Part shown: positions 17,557 through 25,885 of the stretch, in pieces
How the letters are laid out: each line of letters starts with the position of its first letter
Numbering within the stretch: the first letter of the stretch is position 1
Source of the DNA: Reinekea sp. G2M2-21
GTDB taxonomy: Bacteria > Pseudomonadota > Gammaproteobacteria > Pseudomonadales > Natronospirillaceae
Direction: 5' to 3'
Assembly (NCBI RefSeq): GCF_015687175.1
Contig: NZ_JADPQG010000005.1
Span: forward strand, 248,001 to 312,000
DNA length: 64,000 nt
Made by a program: the position numbers and the translations under genes
Notes under the pieces: generated by a model
What the model saw: only the letters and a program-made list of their open reading frames with translations
Database searches by the model: none
Told to the model about the DNA's origin: nothing

Positions 17557-18197
17557 CATCCCTGCCGCTTTAACAGGCGGCAGATTTCGGCCATTGTAGC
17601 ACCGGATGTAAACACATCATCGATAATCGCCACCGATTTCGGTGGCGTCGCGGTGAGCCGAAACGCATCTTTAAGTACTTTTTTGCGTTCCTTTTTACTG
17701 AGACCCTCTAAAGGTTGCGTCGCGATTTGGCGCTGAATTCCTCGCCAAACAGGGATGCCTAGCTGTGTTGACAGCCGCTTCGTCAGTATATCGGCTTGGT
17801 TATAACCCTTCTTCGCGTGTTTACGATGGTGCATTGGAACCGCGACCAGCGCCTCTGGCCGGAATGACAGATCCGTCTCTTGGCACCAGGCTTTCATCAA
17901 GGCCGCCGCCGCCGCAATATCATGATGATACTTGAACTGATGAATCAGGTGTCGGCTTAACCCGTTAAAGGACCAGCGCATGGCCACGTCGTCCCACGGT
18001 GGCGGTGTCTGTAAACATCGACCACAGATAGATTCGACTATATTCGGCTCGCCACAGAGTTTGCATGGCTGGTTTAACGGTTCCAGGTAAGTTACGCAGG
18101 TTGCGCACAGAAGACCATCTGGTTGCGATTGTTCGCAAGCCGGGCAGATCGGTTTGAGCAATGGCAGTAACCATTGCCGGATATTTGGATTGATCAT
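17511..18197 (-). CDS. comF: ComF-family phosphoribosyltransferase-like protein
   Basis: This 228-residue protein has an N-terminal zinc-finger-like region with paired cysteines (CPACEQSQ, LCATC, CKLCGEPN, ICGRC). The core segments are HQFKYHHD and VAVPMHHRKHAKKGYNQAD, and the PRPP-binding loop is VAIIDDVFTSGATMAE. Family members (ComF, GntX/YhgH) support DNA uptake or use of DNA as a nutrient. The gene diverges from bioB, the common gammaproteobacterial arrangement. Its 3' end overlaps the transporter gene by 46 bp. Confidence 0.9.
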   Translation of the reverse strand: MINPNIRQWLLPLLKPICPACEQSQPDGLLCATCVTYLEPLNQPCKLCGEPNIVESICGRCLQTPPPWDDVAMRWSFNGLSRHLIHQFKYHHDIAAAAALMKAWCQETDLSFRPEALVAVPMHHRKHAKKGYNQADILTKRLSTQLGIPVWRGIQRQIATQPLEGLSKKERKKVLKDAFRLTATPPKSVAIIDDVFTSGATMAEICRLLKRQGCQFVAVWTLARTPLP

Positions 18198-18233
18198 TTT
18201 TTGGTCATTAGTAAGGTTTTTAGCTGTTTCAAA

Positions 18234-18261
18234 TTGACATTGTCATTGTCGGCGCTACTAT
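18234..18261 (+). promoter_or_regulatory. Candidate sigma-70 promoter of the biotin operon
   Basis: TTGACA (18234-18239) and TACTAT (18256-18261) are separated by 16 bp and end about 30 bp before the bioB start. I see no clear BirA operator of the E. coli type. Confidence 0.6.
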
Positions 18262-18289
18262 CGCCGCATTCATTGATCAGGGTACTGTA

Positions 18290-19342
18290 ATGACTGCTTC
18301 TACCGAACCAACTTTGCGTTACGACTGGACCACCGCGGAAGTGGTCAAACTTTTCGAGCTGCCTTTTAACGATTTACTGTTCCAGGCAGCCAGCGTACAT
18401 CGGGCGCATTTTAACCCGAACGAAGTTCAAGTCAGTACTCTACTATCGATTAAAACCGGTGCTTGCCCGGAAGATTGTAAGTATTGTCCGCAGTCTGCTC
18501 ACTACACGACCGGGCTGGACAAAGAAAAACTGATTGAAGTCGAAAAAGTCATTAACCAGGCCAAGGCCGCTCAAGCTGCCGGAGCGTCCCGCTTTTGTAT
18601 GGGCGCAGCGTACCGTTCGCCGAGTAAAAAAGACTTCCCGGCCATCGTCGAAATGGTCAAAGGCGTTAAGGCACTGGGTCTGGAGACCTGCATGACCTTG
18701 GGTATGCTCGAAGGTGAGCAAGCCAAGTCTCTGGCGGAAGCTGGCCTGGATTACTACAACCATAACCTCGACACCTCGCCAGAATACTATGGTGAGATTA
18801 TCACCACTCGAACCTACGGTGATAGACTGGAAACATTGCAAAATGTTCGCGACGCAGGTATGAAAATCTGTTCCGGCGGTATATTGGGCATGGGTGAAGG
18901 GGTAGAAGACCGAGCCGGTTTGTTCATACAGTTGGCAAATATGAACCCTCATCCGGAAAGTGTTCCGGTGAATATGCTGGTTAAAGTGGAAGGTACACCA
19001 TTTGCGGACAACGAAGACCTAGACCCGATCGATTTTATCCGGGCTATTGCGGTCGCTCGCATTTTGATGCCAACCTCTCACGTGCGCTTAAGTGCGGGTC
19101 GTGAAAAGATGAGTGAGGAAATGCAGGCCATGGCGTTTTTCGCCGGTGCTAATTCCATTTTTTATGGTGAGAAACTGCTGACCACAGCAAATCCCGAAGC
19201 CAATCGTGATAAGGCTCTGTTTAAGAAGCTGGGCATAGAACCGGAAAATCGCGGCTCTGGCACCGCAGACGCGGTCACAGAAATCGACCCTGCTACCTGC
19301 CCAAAGCGCACTAATAAGCAGTTTTACGACGCGACCCTTTAA
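18290..19342 (+). CDS. bioB: Biotin synthase
   Basis: This 350-residue radical-SAM enzyme inserts sulfur into dethiobiotin, the last step of biotin synthesis. The SAM-cluster motif C-x3-C-x2-C is [13 protein letters not shown] (Cys59, 63, 66). Other family blocks are [23 protein letters not shown], the segment [10 protein letters not shown] and [12 protein letters not shown]; the Arg in RLSAGR ligates the second Fe-S cluster. It is the first gene of the operon bioB-F-H-C-D. It diverges from comF. Confidence 0.98.
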   Translation: MTASTEPTLRYDWTTAEVVKLFELPFNDLLFQAASVHRAHFNPNEVQVSTLLSIKTGACPEDCKYCPQSAHYTTGLDKEKLIEVEKVINQAKAAQAAGASRFCMGAAYRSPSKKDFPAIVEMVKGVKALGLETCMTLGMLEGEQAKSLAEAGLDYYNHNLDTSPEYYGEIITTRTYGDRLETLQNVRDAGMKICSGGILGMGEGVEDRAGLFIQLANMNPHPESVPVNMLVKVEGTPFADNEDLDPIDFIRAIAVARILMPTSHVRLSAGREKMSEEMQAMAFFAGANSIFYGEKLLTTANPEANRDKALFKKLGIEPENRGSGTADAVTEIDPATCPKRTNKQFYDATL

Positions 19343-19393
19343 TTTTCCTCATCTGGAGCGCTGCCCGCCAGGCGCGGGCTGCGACAATGACCA

Positions 19394-20548
19394 TTGAAGC
19401 ATTTTTCAGAGATTCCCACGTTATTGCAGGCCCGTGAGCAACAGCATTTATTGCGGCGCCGCGTTGAACTGCAGTCGCCACAGTCTGTGCAGCCCATCAT
19501 CAATGGTCGGCAAATGCTCTCTTTTTGCAGCAATGATTATCTTGGGCTGGCCAACCACCCGTCCATTGCGGACAGTATGAAGACTGCCATCGATGCCTGC
19601 GGTGTAGGTTCTGGCGCCTCTCATTTGATTGACGGTCATCACCAATATCACGAAGCTCTGGAGCGGGAATTAGCCGCTTTCTGTGGGCGCGAAGCCGCGC
19701 TGGTATTCAGCACCGGTTACATGGCCAACATGGGTGTCATGGCGGCGTTGATGAATCGTCAGGACACCATCATTCAGGATAAGTTGAACCACGCCTCGCT
19801 GATCGATGGCGCCAAGTTGGCGCAGGCGAAAATGCTGCGGTATCGCCACAATGACACAGGACATCTGGCTCAGCTTTTGACTCAGGCGACCGGGAAAAAG
19901 CTGGTTGTCACGGATGGTGTGTTTTCGATGGATGGTGATTGTGCGCCCATGACAGACCTGGCGCAGGTCGCTGGCGAGCATGACGCTTGGGTCATGGTCG
20001 ATGACGCTCATGGTTTTGGTGTCTTGGGAGAGCAGGGCGCCGGTCTGGTGAGTGAACAGGGCTTGTCTACTTCTGATGTGCAATTGGTCGTTGGAACGCT
20101 GGGCAAGGCTTTTGGTACCTCTGGAGCCTTCGTGGCGGGTGATCAGACGACGATCGACTATTTGCTGCAGTTTGCCCGCACCTATATTTATACTACTGCG
20201 ACTCCGCCGGCTGTTGCCGCAGCGACGCGGACTGCGTTAGGGCTGGTCAAACAAGCGGATACGCAGCGCGCGCATTTGCAGGCTCTTATTGCCCGATTGC
20301 GTACTGGCCTTGCGGACATTGGTTTACCACCGATGGCTTCGCGAACTCCGGTTCAGCCTGTGGTCATTGGCAGTAATGAACGGGCGATGCGCATCAGCCA
20401 GCATTTGAATGAACGAGGTCTTCTAGTCACGGCCATTCGCCCGCCAACCGTTCCAGAAGGGACCGCCCGTTTGCGGATAACCCTGAGCGCGACACATTCT
20501 TTTGCACAAATAGATACCCTGCTTAACGCACTGGAAGACAGCCAATGA
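19394..20548 (+). CDS. bioF: 8-amino-7-oxononanoate synthase
   Basis: This 384-residue PLP enzyme condenses pimeloyl-ACP with alanine. Visible blocks are FCSNDYLGLANHP, GSGASHLIDGHH, MVDDAHGFGVLG and the PLP-lysine motif GTLGKAFGTSGAF (Lys238). The start codon is TTG at 19394; the ATG seven bases upstream is out of frame. The 51-bp gap after bioB contains a GC-rich hairpin (GCCCGC and GCGGGC) without a T-run. The bioH start overlaps its stop. Confidence 0.96.
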   Translation: MKHFSEIPTLLQAREQQHLLRRRVELQSPQSVQPIINGRQMLSFCSNDYLGLANHPSIADSMKTAIDACGVGSGASHLIDGHHQYHEALERELAAFCGREAALVFSTGYMANMGVMAALMNRQDTIIQDKLNHASLIDGAKLAQAKMLRYRHNDTGHLAQLLTQATGKKLVVTDGVFSMDGDCAPMTDLAQVAGEHDAWVMVDDAHGFGVLGEQGAGLVSEQGLSTSDVQLVVGTLGKAFGTSGAFVAGDQTTIDYLLQFARTYIYTTATPPAVAAATRTALGLVKQADTQRAHLQALIARLRTGLADIGLPPMASRTPVQPVVIGSNERAMRISQHLNERGLLVTAIRPPTVPEGTARLRITLSATHSFAQIDTLLNALEDSQ

Positions 20549-21189
20549 TGCGTGGATGGTTACCCGGTTGGCAATTTTCCGCCGCGCCTTTGCAGCCGCT
20601 GCAGAACCGTTTGCAGGACTCTGCCGTTCAGGATATGGCTTTGCATTACGCCGACACGCCATTGAATTGCGAACAGTGGTTAGATGCGCAGTCTGATAAA
20701 ATAACCGGACCATGCGAACTCATTGGTTGGTCGTTAGGGGGAATGCTGGCTTTAGCACTGGCGCAGCGCAATCCGCTGATCACTCGGTTAAACCTGTTGC
20801 ATTGCAATGTGCGATTCGCAGGCGGTCCGGGGCTTTCCGAAAGCGTTGCCGAACAATTCCGACAACGTTATCAGCGCAACCCAGACATAACCCGACGCCG
20901 GTTTGCAGCATTGGTGGATTCCCAACAGCCGGATGATCTGTTCCCGCTGATGCTGAGCGGGGATCAATCGTCAACCTTAGGGTGGCTGTATGAATTGGAT
21001 TTCACTGACAAGCCCTTGCCTTGTCCAACTCGCGTTTTGTTAGCCCAAGACGATTTTCTGGTTCCGGCGGATTCAGCTCAGAAAGCGTGGCTGGCACTCG
21101 GTGCGGATGTCCGGTTAACCGAGGGCGAGCACAGTTTACTTTGGCGAGATCCTCAACAGGTTGCCGACTGGATAGCCGATCGTGGATAA
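20545..21189 (+). CDS. bioH: Pimeloyl-ACP methyl ester esterase, BioH-type
   Basis: This 214-residue alpha/beta-hydrolase lies inside the biotin operon. The nucleophile elbow is GWSLGGML (G-x-S-x-G), the likely catalytic Asp is in LAQDDFLVPAD and the His is in EGEHSLLW. BioH removes the methyl group that shields the growing pimeloyl chain. Sequence similarity to E. coli BioH is limited and the protein is shorter (256 in E. coli), so position between bioF and bioC carries weight. The start overlaps the bioF stop (ATGATG). Confidence 0.88.
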   Translation: MMRGWLPGWQFSAAPLQPLQNRLQDSAVQDMALHYADTPLNCEQWLDAQSDKITGPCELIGWSLGGMLALALAQRNPLITRLNLLHCNVRFAGGPGLSESVAEQFRQRYQRNPDITRRRFAALVDSQQPDDLFPLMLSGDQSSTLGWLYELDFTDKPLPCPTRVLLAQDDFLVPADSAQKAWLALGADVRLTEGEHSLLWRDPQQVADWIADRG

Positions 21190-21952
21190 ACTCGCCGTTG
21201 CTGCCCAATTCAGTCAAGCCGCTGATCATTACGACGAAGCCGCCCATTTGCAGCGAAACGTTGCCGACCGCCTGTTGGCGTTAGTCAATCGCCTTCCCGT
21301 TCAAGGGCAAGCGAGTGTCGCGGATCTCGGTACCGGTACCGGATATTGCTTGCCATTCTTGCAGCAGCGCTTTAGCCCTGAACAGCTATATGGGTTGGAT
21401 ATTTCGTCTGCCATGCTGAACAAGGCTGCCCAGAGGGTCGCGCGAGTTCAGCTCGTCGAAGCTGATTTGGAGCAGCCACCGTTTGAGGCCAACAGCTTGG
21501 ATCTGGCGACCACCAGTTTGGCGGTACAATGGTTGGAGCACCCCGAACCCTTTGTTTCACGAATGGCTCAGGCATTGAAGCCCGGCGGTTACCTGGCTGT
21601 CGCAACCTTGGGTCCTAAAACGCTGTGCGAGCTGAAACAAGCATGGGCACAAGTTGACGGCAGCAAGCATGTGAATGACTTTCACCACGCGGTGGATTGG
21701 ATTGAAGCCATTTGGCAATCCGAACTGACGTTGGAGCTGTGGCGTGAAGAGCGTTTGGAAGTTCGTTATGACTCTCCGCTGGAGCTGTTGCAGGAGCTGA
21801 AAACGCTGGGCGCTAATCATGTCGACCGTACCGAAAAGCCCAAGGGCAGTCATGTCCGGCGCATGTTGCGCGTATACGACGGATTTACCCGTAACGATGG
21901 CCGTTACCCGGCGACGTGGGATGTCTTTTATCTGATTGCGAGAAAGCCATGA
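21182..21952 (+). CDS. bioC: Malonyl-ACP O-methyltransferase
   Basis: This 256-residue SAM-dependent methyltransferase starts pimeloyl synthesis by methylating malonyl-ACP. The N-terminal FSQAADHYDEAAHLQR block is typical of BioC. The SAM-binding motif I reads VADLGTGTGYCLPFL, and later blocks are YGLDISSAML and DLATTSLAVQWLEHP. The start is GTG at 21182, overlapping bioH by eight bases, which implies translational coupling. Confidence 0.95.
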   Translation: MDKLAVAAQFSQAADHYDEAAHLQRNVADRLLALVNRLPVQGQASVADLGTGTGYCLPFLQQRFSPEQLYGLDISSAMLNKAAQRVARVQLVEADLEQPPFEANSLDLATTSLAVQWLEHPEPFVSRMAQALKPGGYLAVATLGPKTLCELKQAWAQVDGSKHVNDFHHAVDWIEAIWQSELTLELWREERLEVRYDSPLELLQELKTLGANHVDRTEKPKGSHVRRMLRVYDGFTRNDGRYPATWDVFYLIARKP

Positions 21953-22629
21953 AGAAACGATATTTTATTACCGGAACAGACACCGACGCAGGTAAAACGC
22001 GAGTGTCAGAGTGTCTGCTGACCTCAGCTGCGCAACAGGGGCTGTCGACACTGGGACTGAAACCAGTTGCTGCCGGTGCTGAACAGGTCGATGGGGAATG
22101 GCAAAATGAAGACGCTCAGCGTTTGATTCAGGCTTCGAGCATTAAGTTGCCGTATCAGTCGGTGAATCCGGTCTTGTTGCGAGCTGCGATGGCCCCGCAT
22201 ATTGCCGCAGAGCGAGAAAACAAGCGGCTGACGGCACAGAATATTACCGGCTATTGTCGGGGAACCTTGATGACCGGCCAAGCCGACTTCACCCTGATTG
22301 AAGGTGCAGGAGGTTGGCGAGTGCCGTTGAATTACCGGGAAACACTAGCGGACGTAGTAAAGGCGCTGAATCTGGAAGTTATCCTAGTGGTGGGAATGAA
22401 ACTGGGTTGCCTGAACCACGCCCTGTTAACAGCCGAAGCGATCAAGCGTGATGGGCTGGTTTTACGTGGCTGGGTTGCGAACAGTGTACAACCGGTTATG
22501 GAAGGGCTGACGGAAAACATCCATACCCTGGAACGTATGATGCCTGCGCCTTTAGTCGGCGTGTTGCCACATTTGGCCGAGGGCGCTCAAGCACCGGAAC
22601 AATGGGTTAATCCCGCTTTATTTCGTTAA
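21949..22629 (+). CDS. bioD: Dethiobiotin synthetase
   Basis: This is a 226-residue enzyme from the ATG at 21949, overlapping the bioC stop by four bases. It forms the ureido ring of dethiobiotin from DAPA, CO2 and ATP. The P-loop is FITGTDTDAGKTRVSE near the N-terminus, and the segments GLKPVAAGAE and LIEGAGGWRVPLN are diagnostic. It is the last gene of the operon. No clear terminator follows. Confidence 0.97.
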   Translation: MKKRYFITGTDTDAGKTRVSECLLTSAAQQGLSTLGLKPVAAGAEQVDGEWQNEDAQRLIQASSIKLPYQSVNPVLLRAAMAPHIAAERENKRLTAQNITGYCRGTLMTGQADFTLIEGAGGWRVPLNYRETLADVVKALNLEVILVVGMKLGCLNHALLTAEAIKRDGLVLRGWVANSVQPVMEGLTENIHTLERMMPAPLVGVLPHLAEGAQAPEQWVNPALFR

Positions 22630-22811
22630 CCTTTAACTCTTGCAAGCACCTTATTTGTTACGCATTTCCCCTTGGCCGTTTCTGTTAGCGGCCGACCTGA
22701 GCATTTCTGCAGAAAATATACAAAAAATAACAGTCTTTATTGACTCGTTGGTTAAAATATAGTCAAGGCGCAGTCCGTCTGTGATCTGTGAAGTTGTATT
22801 GAGGTGTCTGA

Positions 22812-23048
22812 ATGATTGGGTCTGTTATGAATACCGGTGTCATGGGTGTACAACGTGGTTATGACATGTTGAATCGCTCTGCCGATCAGATAGCAAAAGC
22901 TAACATTCCGCCCGAACAGGGTGGTCCTGAAGAATTGTACACCCCCATTACTGAGCAAATCAGCGGCAAACAGCAGGTACAGGCCAGCGCGAAAGTGATT
23001 CAGGCTGCCAGCGATACGTTGGGCAGCATTATTGATATTAAAGTCTAA
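22812..23048 (+). CDS. Small conserved protein upstream of the SprA-related gene
   Basis: This 78-residue protein has GAGGTG just upstream of its ATG. It starts IGSVMNTGVMGVQRGYDMLNRSA and ends QASAKVIQAASDTLGSIIDIKV. The N- and C-terminal heptad-like segments recall the ends of flagellar rod proteins such as FlgC, which form a coiled coil, but the body is too short to be one. I do not recognise a named family. It lies 18 bp ahead of the SprA-related gene, so the two are probably co-transcribed and functionally linked. Confidence 0.72.
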   Translation: MIGSVMNTGVMGVQRGYDMLNRSADQIAKANIPPEQGGPEELYTPITEQISGKQQVQASAKVIQAASDTLGSIIDIKV

Positions 23049-23066
23049 CAGGGTACTTGTTTCAGC

Positions 23067-24053
23067 ATGTCGACAATCAGTGGTGTCTTTCCAAATGCAA
23101 TAACACCGACCTTTGCCCCGTCTACAGACCCGGCATCGCAGTCACGTTTGCGCCGGGAAAATGAAACCGCTGTCTTTTTGCCGATTGATGAAGTTGAACA
23201 AAATGCCGCAACTCGGCGCACAGCGATAGAACAGCCTGGTCGCCTCGAAGCTGAACAGGCAACCCGTGTTGCCTCGCAGACTGCCCGGCCTGCCGTCGGT
23301 GCAGAAGCCCAAGTCGACGAAATTGAACAGCCCCCCCAACCCCTGTCCGAAGCTAATATCCAGGGTAAGACAAGTACGGATCAACGGCAATCGCCGGACG
23401 ATCAGGCGGCTCGAGAAGAGCAGCGTCGAGTTCAGGACGATCAGCGTGCTGAGCAAGAGCAAGCCAAACTGGAGCAGGAAATTGAATTGGTGAGGGAATT
23501 GGCAGCTCGGGATCGTGAAGTGCGCGCTCATGAGCAAGCGCATCAATCGGTGGGTGGTCAATACGCTGGTGCAATGAACTTCACTTTCAAACAAGGACCG
23601 GATGGCAGGCGCTATGCGGTAGGTGGTGAAGTACCTATTGATGTCAGTAAAGTGCCCGGTGACCCTCAGGCGACGGCGCAGAAGGCAGAACGTATTCAAC
23701 GTGCGGCTTTGGCACCGGCAGAACCTTCAGCTCAGGATCGTCAAGTAGCGGCACTGGCGGCTCAAATCAGTATCGAAGCTCAAAATGATCTGCGCCAGAT
23801 GGAACGGCAGGAAGCAGAGAAAACCGCACAGGAACGTGCAGAGCAAAAAGCCTTGTCTGAAGAAAGCACTGAGAAGACTGAAAAGAGTTCGTCTCAGGAT
23901 GAAGAAAAATCAGACCAGGCCGCGTCTGAAAAAGATGATCGGCTTGATGAAATCTTTAAACGTACATCCGATGCAATCGAATCAGCATTGGATGCAGCCT
24001 ACCGCCGACAGCCACAACAGGAAATCGGTTTTAATCTCGACACCACGATCTAG
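23067..24053 (+). CDS. SprA-related putative metalloprotease
   Basis: This 328-residue protein has three regions: a low-complexity acidic/Gln-rich N-terminal half, a conserved core and a charged Glu/Lys-rich tail. The core LAARDREVRAHEQAHQSVGG, then YAGAMNFTFKQGPDGRRYAV and GGEVPIDVSKVPGDPQATAQ, matches the SprA-related family as I recall it. HEQAH (about 155-159) is the zinc-metalloprotease-like H-E-x-x-H motif. Substrate is unknown. There is no signal peptide. The TAG stop codon is part of a CTAG target site directly abutting an element remnant (24054), so the natural 3' end may have been altered. Confidence 0.82.
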   Translation: MSTISGVFPNAITPTFAPSTDPASQSRLRRENETAVFLPIDEVEQNAATRRTAIEQPGRLEAEQATRVASQTARPAVGAEAQVDEIEQPPQPLSEANIQGKTSTDQRQSPDDQAAREEQRRVQDDQRAEQEQAKLEQEIELVRELAARDREVRAHEQAHQSVGGQYAGAMNFTFKQGPDGRRYAVGGEVPIDVSKVPGDPQATAQKAERIQRAALAPAEPSAQDRQVAALAAQISIEAQNDLRQMERQEAEKTAQERAEQKALSEESTEKTEKSSSQDEEKSDQAASEKDDRLDEIFKRTSDAIESALDAAYRRQPQQEIGFNLDTTI

Positions 24054-24095
24054 GGCACCTCTGAAACTATACAAACTTCCGACTCAGGACCCTTG
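24050..24095 (+). mobile_element. Minimal A/B chimeric element remnant
   Basis: CTAG (24050-24053) is followed by GGCACCTCTGAA, the terminal repeat of family A, which joins within a few bases to ACAAACTTCCGACTCAGGAC, the opposite end of family B. Only the two ends survive, about 38 bp in all. The downstream flank reads CTTG, as at copy B1. Confidence 0.72.
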
Positions 24096-24116
24096 GCATA
24101 TATGCCCTGGAATTTG

Positions 24117-24431
24117 CTAGCGCTCATCCGGTAGATGCGACGCATCGCCTTCCTGCACGGTATCTTCAAGCTTTAATGCAAGTCCTTTTTCCGTCACCCT
24201 GATAATGCGCGCCATCATAATGGGGGGTGTGTAATTAGTGCCCTGAAATTGAACCTGAACCCGTTCGTCAGTGTTAGCCCGTGCCAGTATGTCTGTATTA
24301 GCTTCAATGAAAACCCCGCTGCTGGAAAAATCCCAGGTTTTAATAACGTGGTGACTCCCGTCGTCGAGCGTCACTTTCATGGGTAATTCAGCAGCGATTC
24401 GCTGTGCTTTGCGTAAATCTCGGTCGGCCAT
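24117..24431 (-). CDS. PilZ-domain protein, probable c-di-GMP effector
   Basis: This 104-residue protein is a single PilZ domain. The c-di-GMP-binding elements are RKAQR (R-x3-R, residues 7-11) and DFSSSGVFIE (D-x-S-x2-G). A hydrophobic beta-barrel segment (PPIMMARIIRVTEKGLALKL) follows. Such small proteins relay c-di-GMP levels to motility, polysaccharide or pilus systems. It stands alone, convergent with the SprA-related gene; its TAG stop also lies within a CTAG. Confidence 0.87.
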   Translation of the reverse strand: MADRDLRKAQRIAAELPMKVTLDDGSHHVIKTWDFSSSGVFIEANTDILARANTDERVQVQFQGTNYTPPIMMARIIRVTEKGLALKLEDTVQEGDASHLPDER

Positions 24432-24613
24432 TGGGAATTACCATTCATAACAAATCAACGGCTTCAGTATAGAAGAGAATTTCTATTTTTTCGTCTGACT
24501 AGGCAGTCGTTTGGAACAATGAACCGATGGGATATGAGATCCAAGGTGAGCACAAGGTCGGCTCACCGAGTTGGGTGCTGAGCAACGGGTGAAATAACGT
24601 TTTTATCTGTGTG

Positions 24614-25369
24614 TCAGAATTTTTTGGTATTTGGTTCGCGGCGGTGTTCAGCAAAGACACTCATTTCCCACGGTCTCATGGCCAATACTAAACCGGAACC
24701 ATAGGTCTCGGTCAACGGCAACTTGCCATCTTCCTTGCACAGTTCATCAAATTCTCGAGCCAATCGACGCATGCTGTTCTGCATATGAGTGTTGGATTGA
24801 CGTGTTAGGTGCCCTGCCATGAATATTAGCAGTTCACCGGCCTTCGGATTGAATTTACAGTTAAAGAATTCGGTGGCCACGTGTTTTTCAAAGAATTTGT
24901 ACACCGGACCGTTATGAATCCACTTAAAATCTCGTGACACTAGATTCCGCACGCGATTACCAGGCAGCAGTTCAATAATGCCGAGTCGATCCAGCTTGGC
25001 CAGTAAGCGAGTGACTTCGTGCTCTTCGAACGTATAGGTATTGACGATATCGTCCATTTCCCAGCGGTTGATCAGCAGTTGAGCCATCATCAGCAGCTTG
25101 ATATTGCTGACCAGTTCTTTTTCCGCTTCCAGGGTCAACTCTTCGATGATCATGGAGCCTTCGTGCATGCGCGTCATGAGATAACTCAAATCGGCGTTTG
25201 CCAGAGCGCAGACTTCTTCGAGTCGACTGAGGGTGAAGTGCCGTTTGGAAAACATCCGCTTCACGTTCGCTTCGCTGAGGTCCAGGTGTGCTGCGACATC
25301 GGCGTAAGTAATTTTTCTTTCGCGTAAGAGTTTTTTCAGGGTATCAACGAGTTGGGCAGTTTGAGACAT
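24614..25369 (-). CDS. HTH-type (XRE-like) transcriptional regulator
   Basis: This is a 251-residue protein from the ATG at 25369; an ATG at 25393 would add eight residues. Residues ~5-65 form a helix-turn-helix of Cro/CI type: LLRERKITYADVAAHLDLSE, then ANVKRMFSKRHFTLSRLEEV. The large C-terminal part has no domain I recognise and may sense a ligand or mediate oligomerisation; it includes HEVTRLLAKLDRLGIIELLP, which looks like a second winged-helix-type segment. Targets are unknown. It is monocistronic. Confidence 0.8.
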   Translation of the reverse strand: MSQTAQLVDTLKKLLRERKITYADVAAHLDLSEANVKRMFSKRHFTLSRLEEVCALANADLSYLMTRMHEGSMIIEELTLEAEKELVSNIKLLMMAQLLINRWEMDDIVNTYTFEEHEVTRLLAKLDRLGIIELLPGNRVRNLVSRDFKWIHNGPVYKFFEKHVATEFFNCKFNPKAGELLIFMAGHLTRQSNTHMQNSMRRLAREFDELCKEDGKLPLTETYGSGLVLAMRPWEMSVFAEHRREPNTKKF

Positions 25370-25630
25370 AACAATCACGGGCTTAAGTATCATTATTTGC
25401 TACGAATGATGACATTAAATCCAGAGCCCTGCCAGACTCAAAACGGACTTATTTCGGTTTTATTGCGTTCATTGGCCATCGCTTGCATCAGATCAAGCAA
25501 AAGGGAGCAGCTGGCTAAAACAACGGTTGTTCTAGGGCGTCCATAGATGCCCTAGATTGGTGTTTCGTTTGGTGATCTATTTTGCACCGCTGATGTGTCC
25601 ATAAAATGTAAGCGGCGGGCCAATTAACGG

Positions 25631-25660
25631 TGGACTTTAAGTGTCGCATTCCTGTAAAAT
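25631..25660 (+). promoter_or_regulatory. Candidate carA promoter
   Basis: TGGACT (25631-25636) and TAAAAT (25655-25660) are separated by 18 bp and followed by a GC-rich discriminator (CCGCG). It would give a leader of about 220 nt before carA. A TTGACA at 25692 is a competing -35 but lacks a good -10. Confidence 0.42.
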
Positions 25661-25772
25661 CCGCGAAATTTTGGGTTGCAAACACAACCTTTTGACAATT
25701 TGAATCAGGTTTTTTACGCCCCGACCGCACCAAAGCAGCCGGTCGTCGCTTTGCGACCAAGGTGATAACAAT

Positions 25773-25807
25773 AAAGCGGGATGAAGTTCACTTCATCTCG
25801 CTTTTTT
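25773..25807 (+). terminator. Terminator or attenuator in the carA leader
   Basis: AAAGCGGGATGAAG (25773-25786) pairs with CTTCATCTCGCTTT (25791-25804) over 14 bp with one G-T pair, around a TTCA loop, followed by T to 25807. No plus-strand gene precedes it within 3 kb except those ending by 24053, so it most likely terminates within the carA leader, 78 bp before the start codon. Attenuation is an inference. Confidence 0.8.
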
Positions 25808-25885
25808 GCGAATAGGGCATAGAAAAACTGGTCTGGGGAGTCAATTAATCTCAAATGTCCATTCATTAGACTAGGGGAACGGAAC

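Larger units (their letters stand above)
25370..25885. other. Intergenic region and carA leader
   Basis: About 515 bases without a protein gene. The right half holds the candidate carA promoter and a strong terminator-like hairpin listed separately. A smaller hairpin, GTCGC-TTT-GCGAC, lies at about 25744-25756. The left half shows nothing I can name. Confidence 0.5.

Noticed and set aside
18198-18289. BirA operator before bioB
   Set aside because: No inverted repeat resembling TTGTAAACC and GGTTTACAA was found.
25394-25770. tRNA or known small RNA ending at the carA-leader terminator
   Set aside because: I found no tRNA cloverleaf or recognisable RNA family; a leader attenuator fits better, though an unknown small RNA cannot be excluded.
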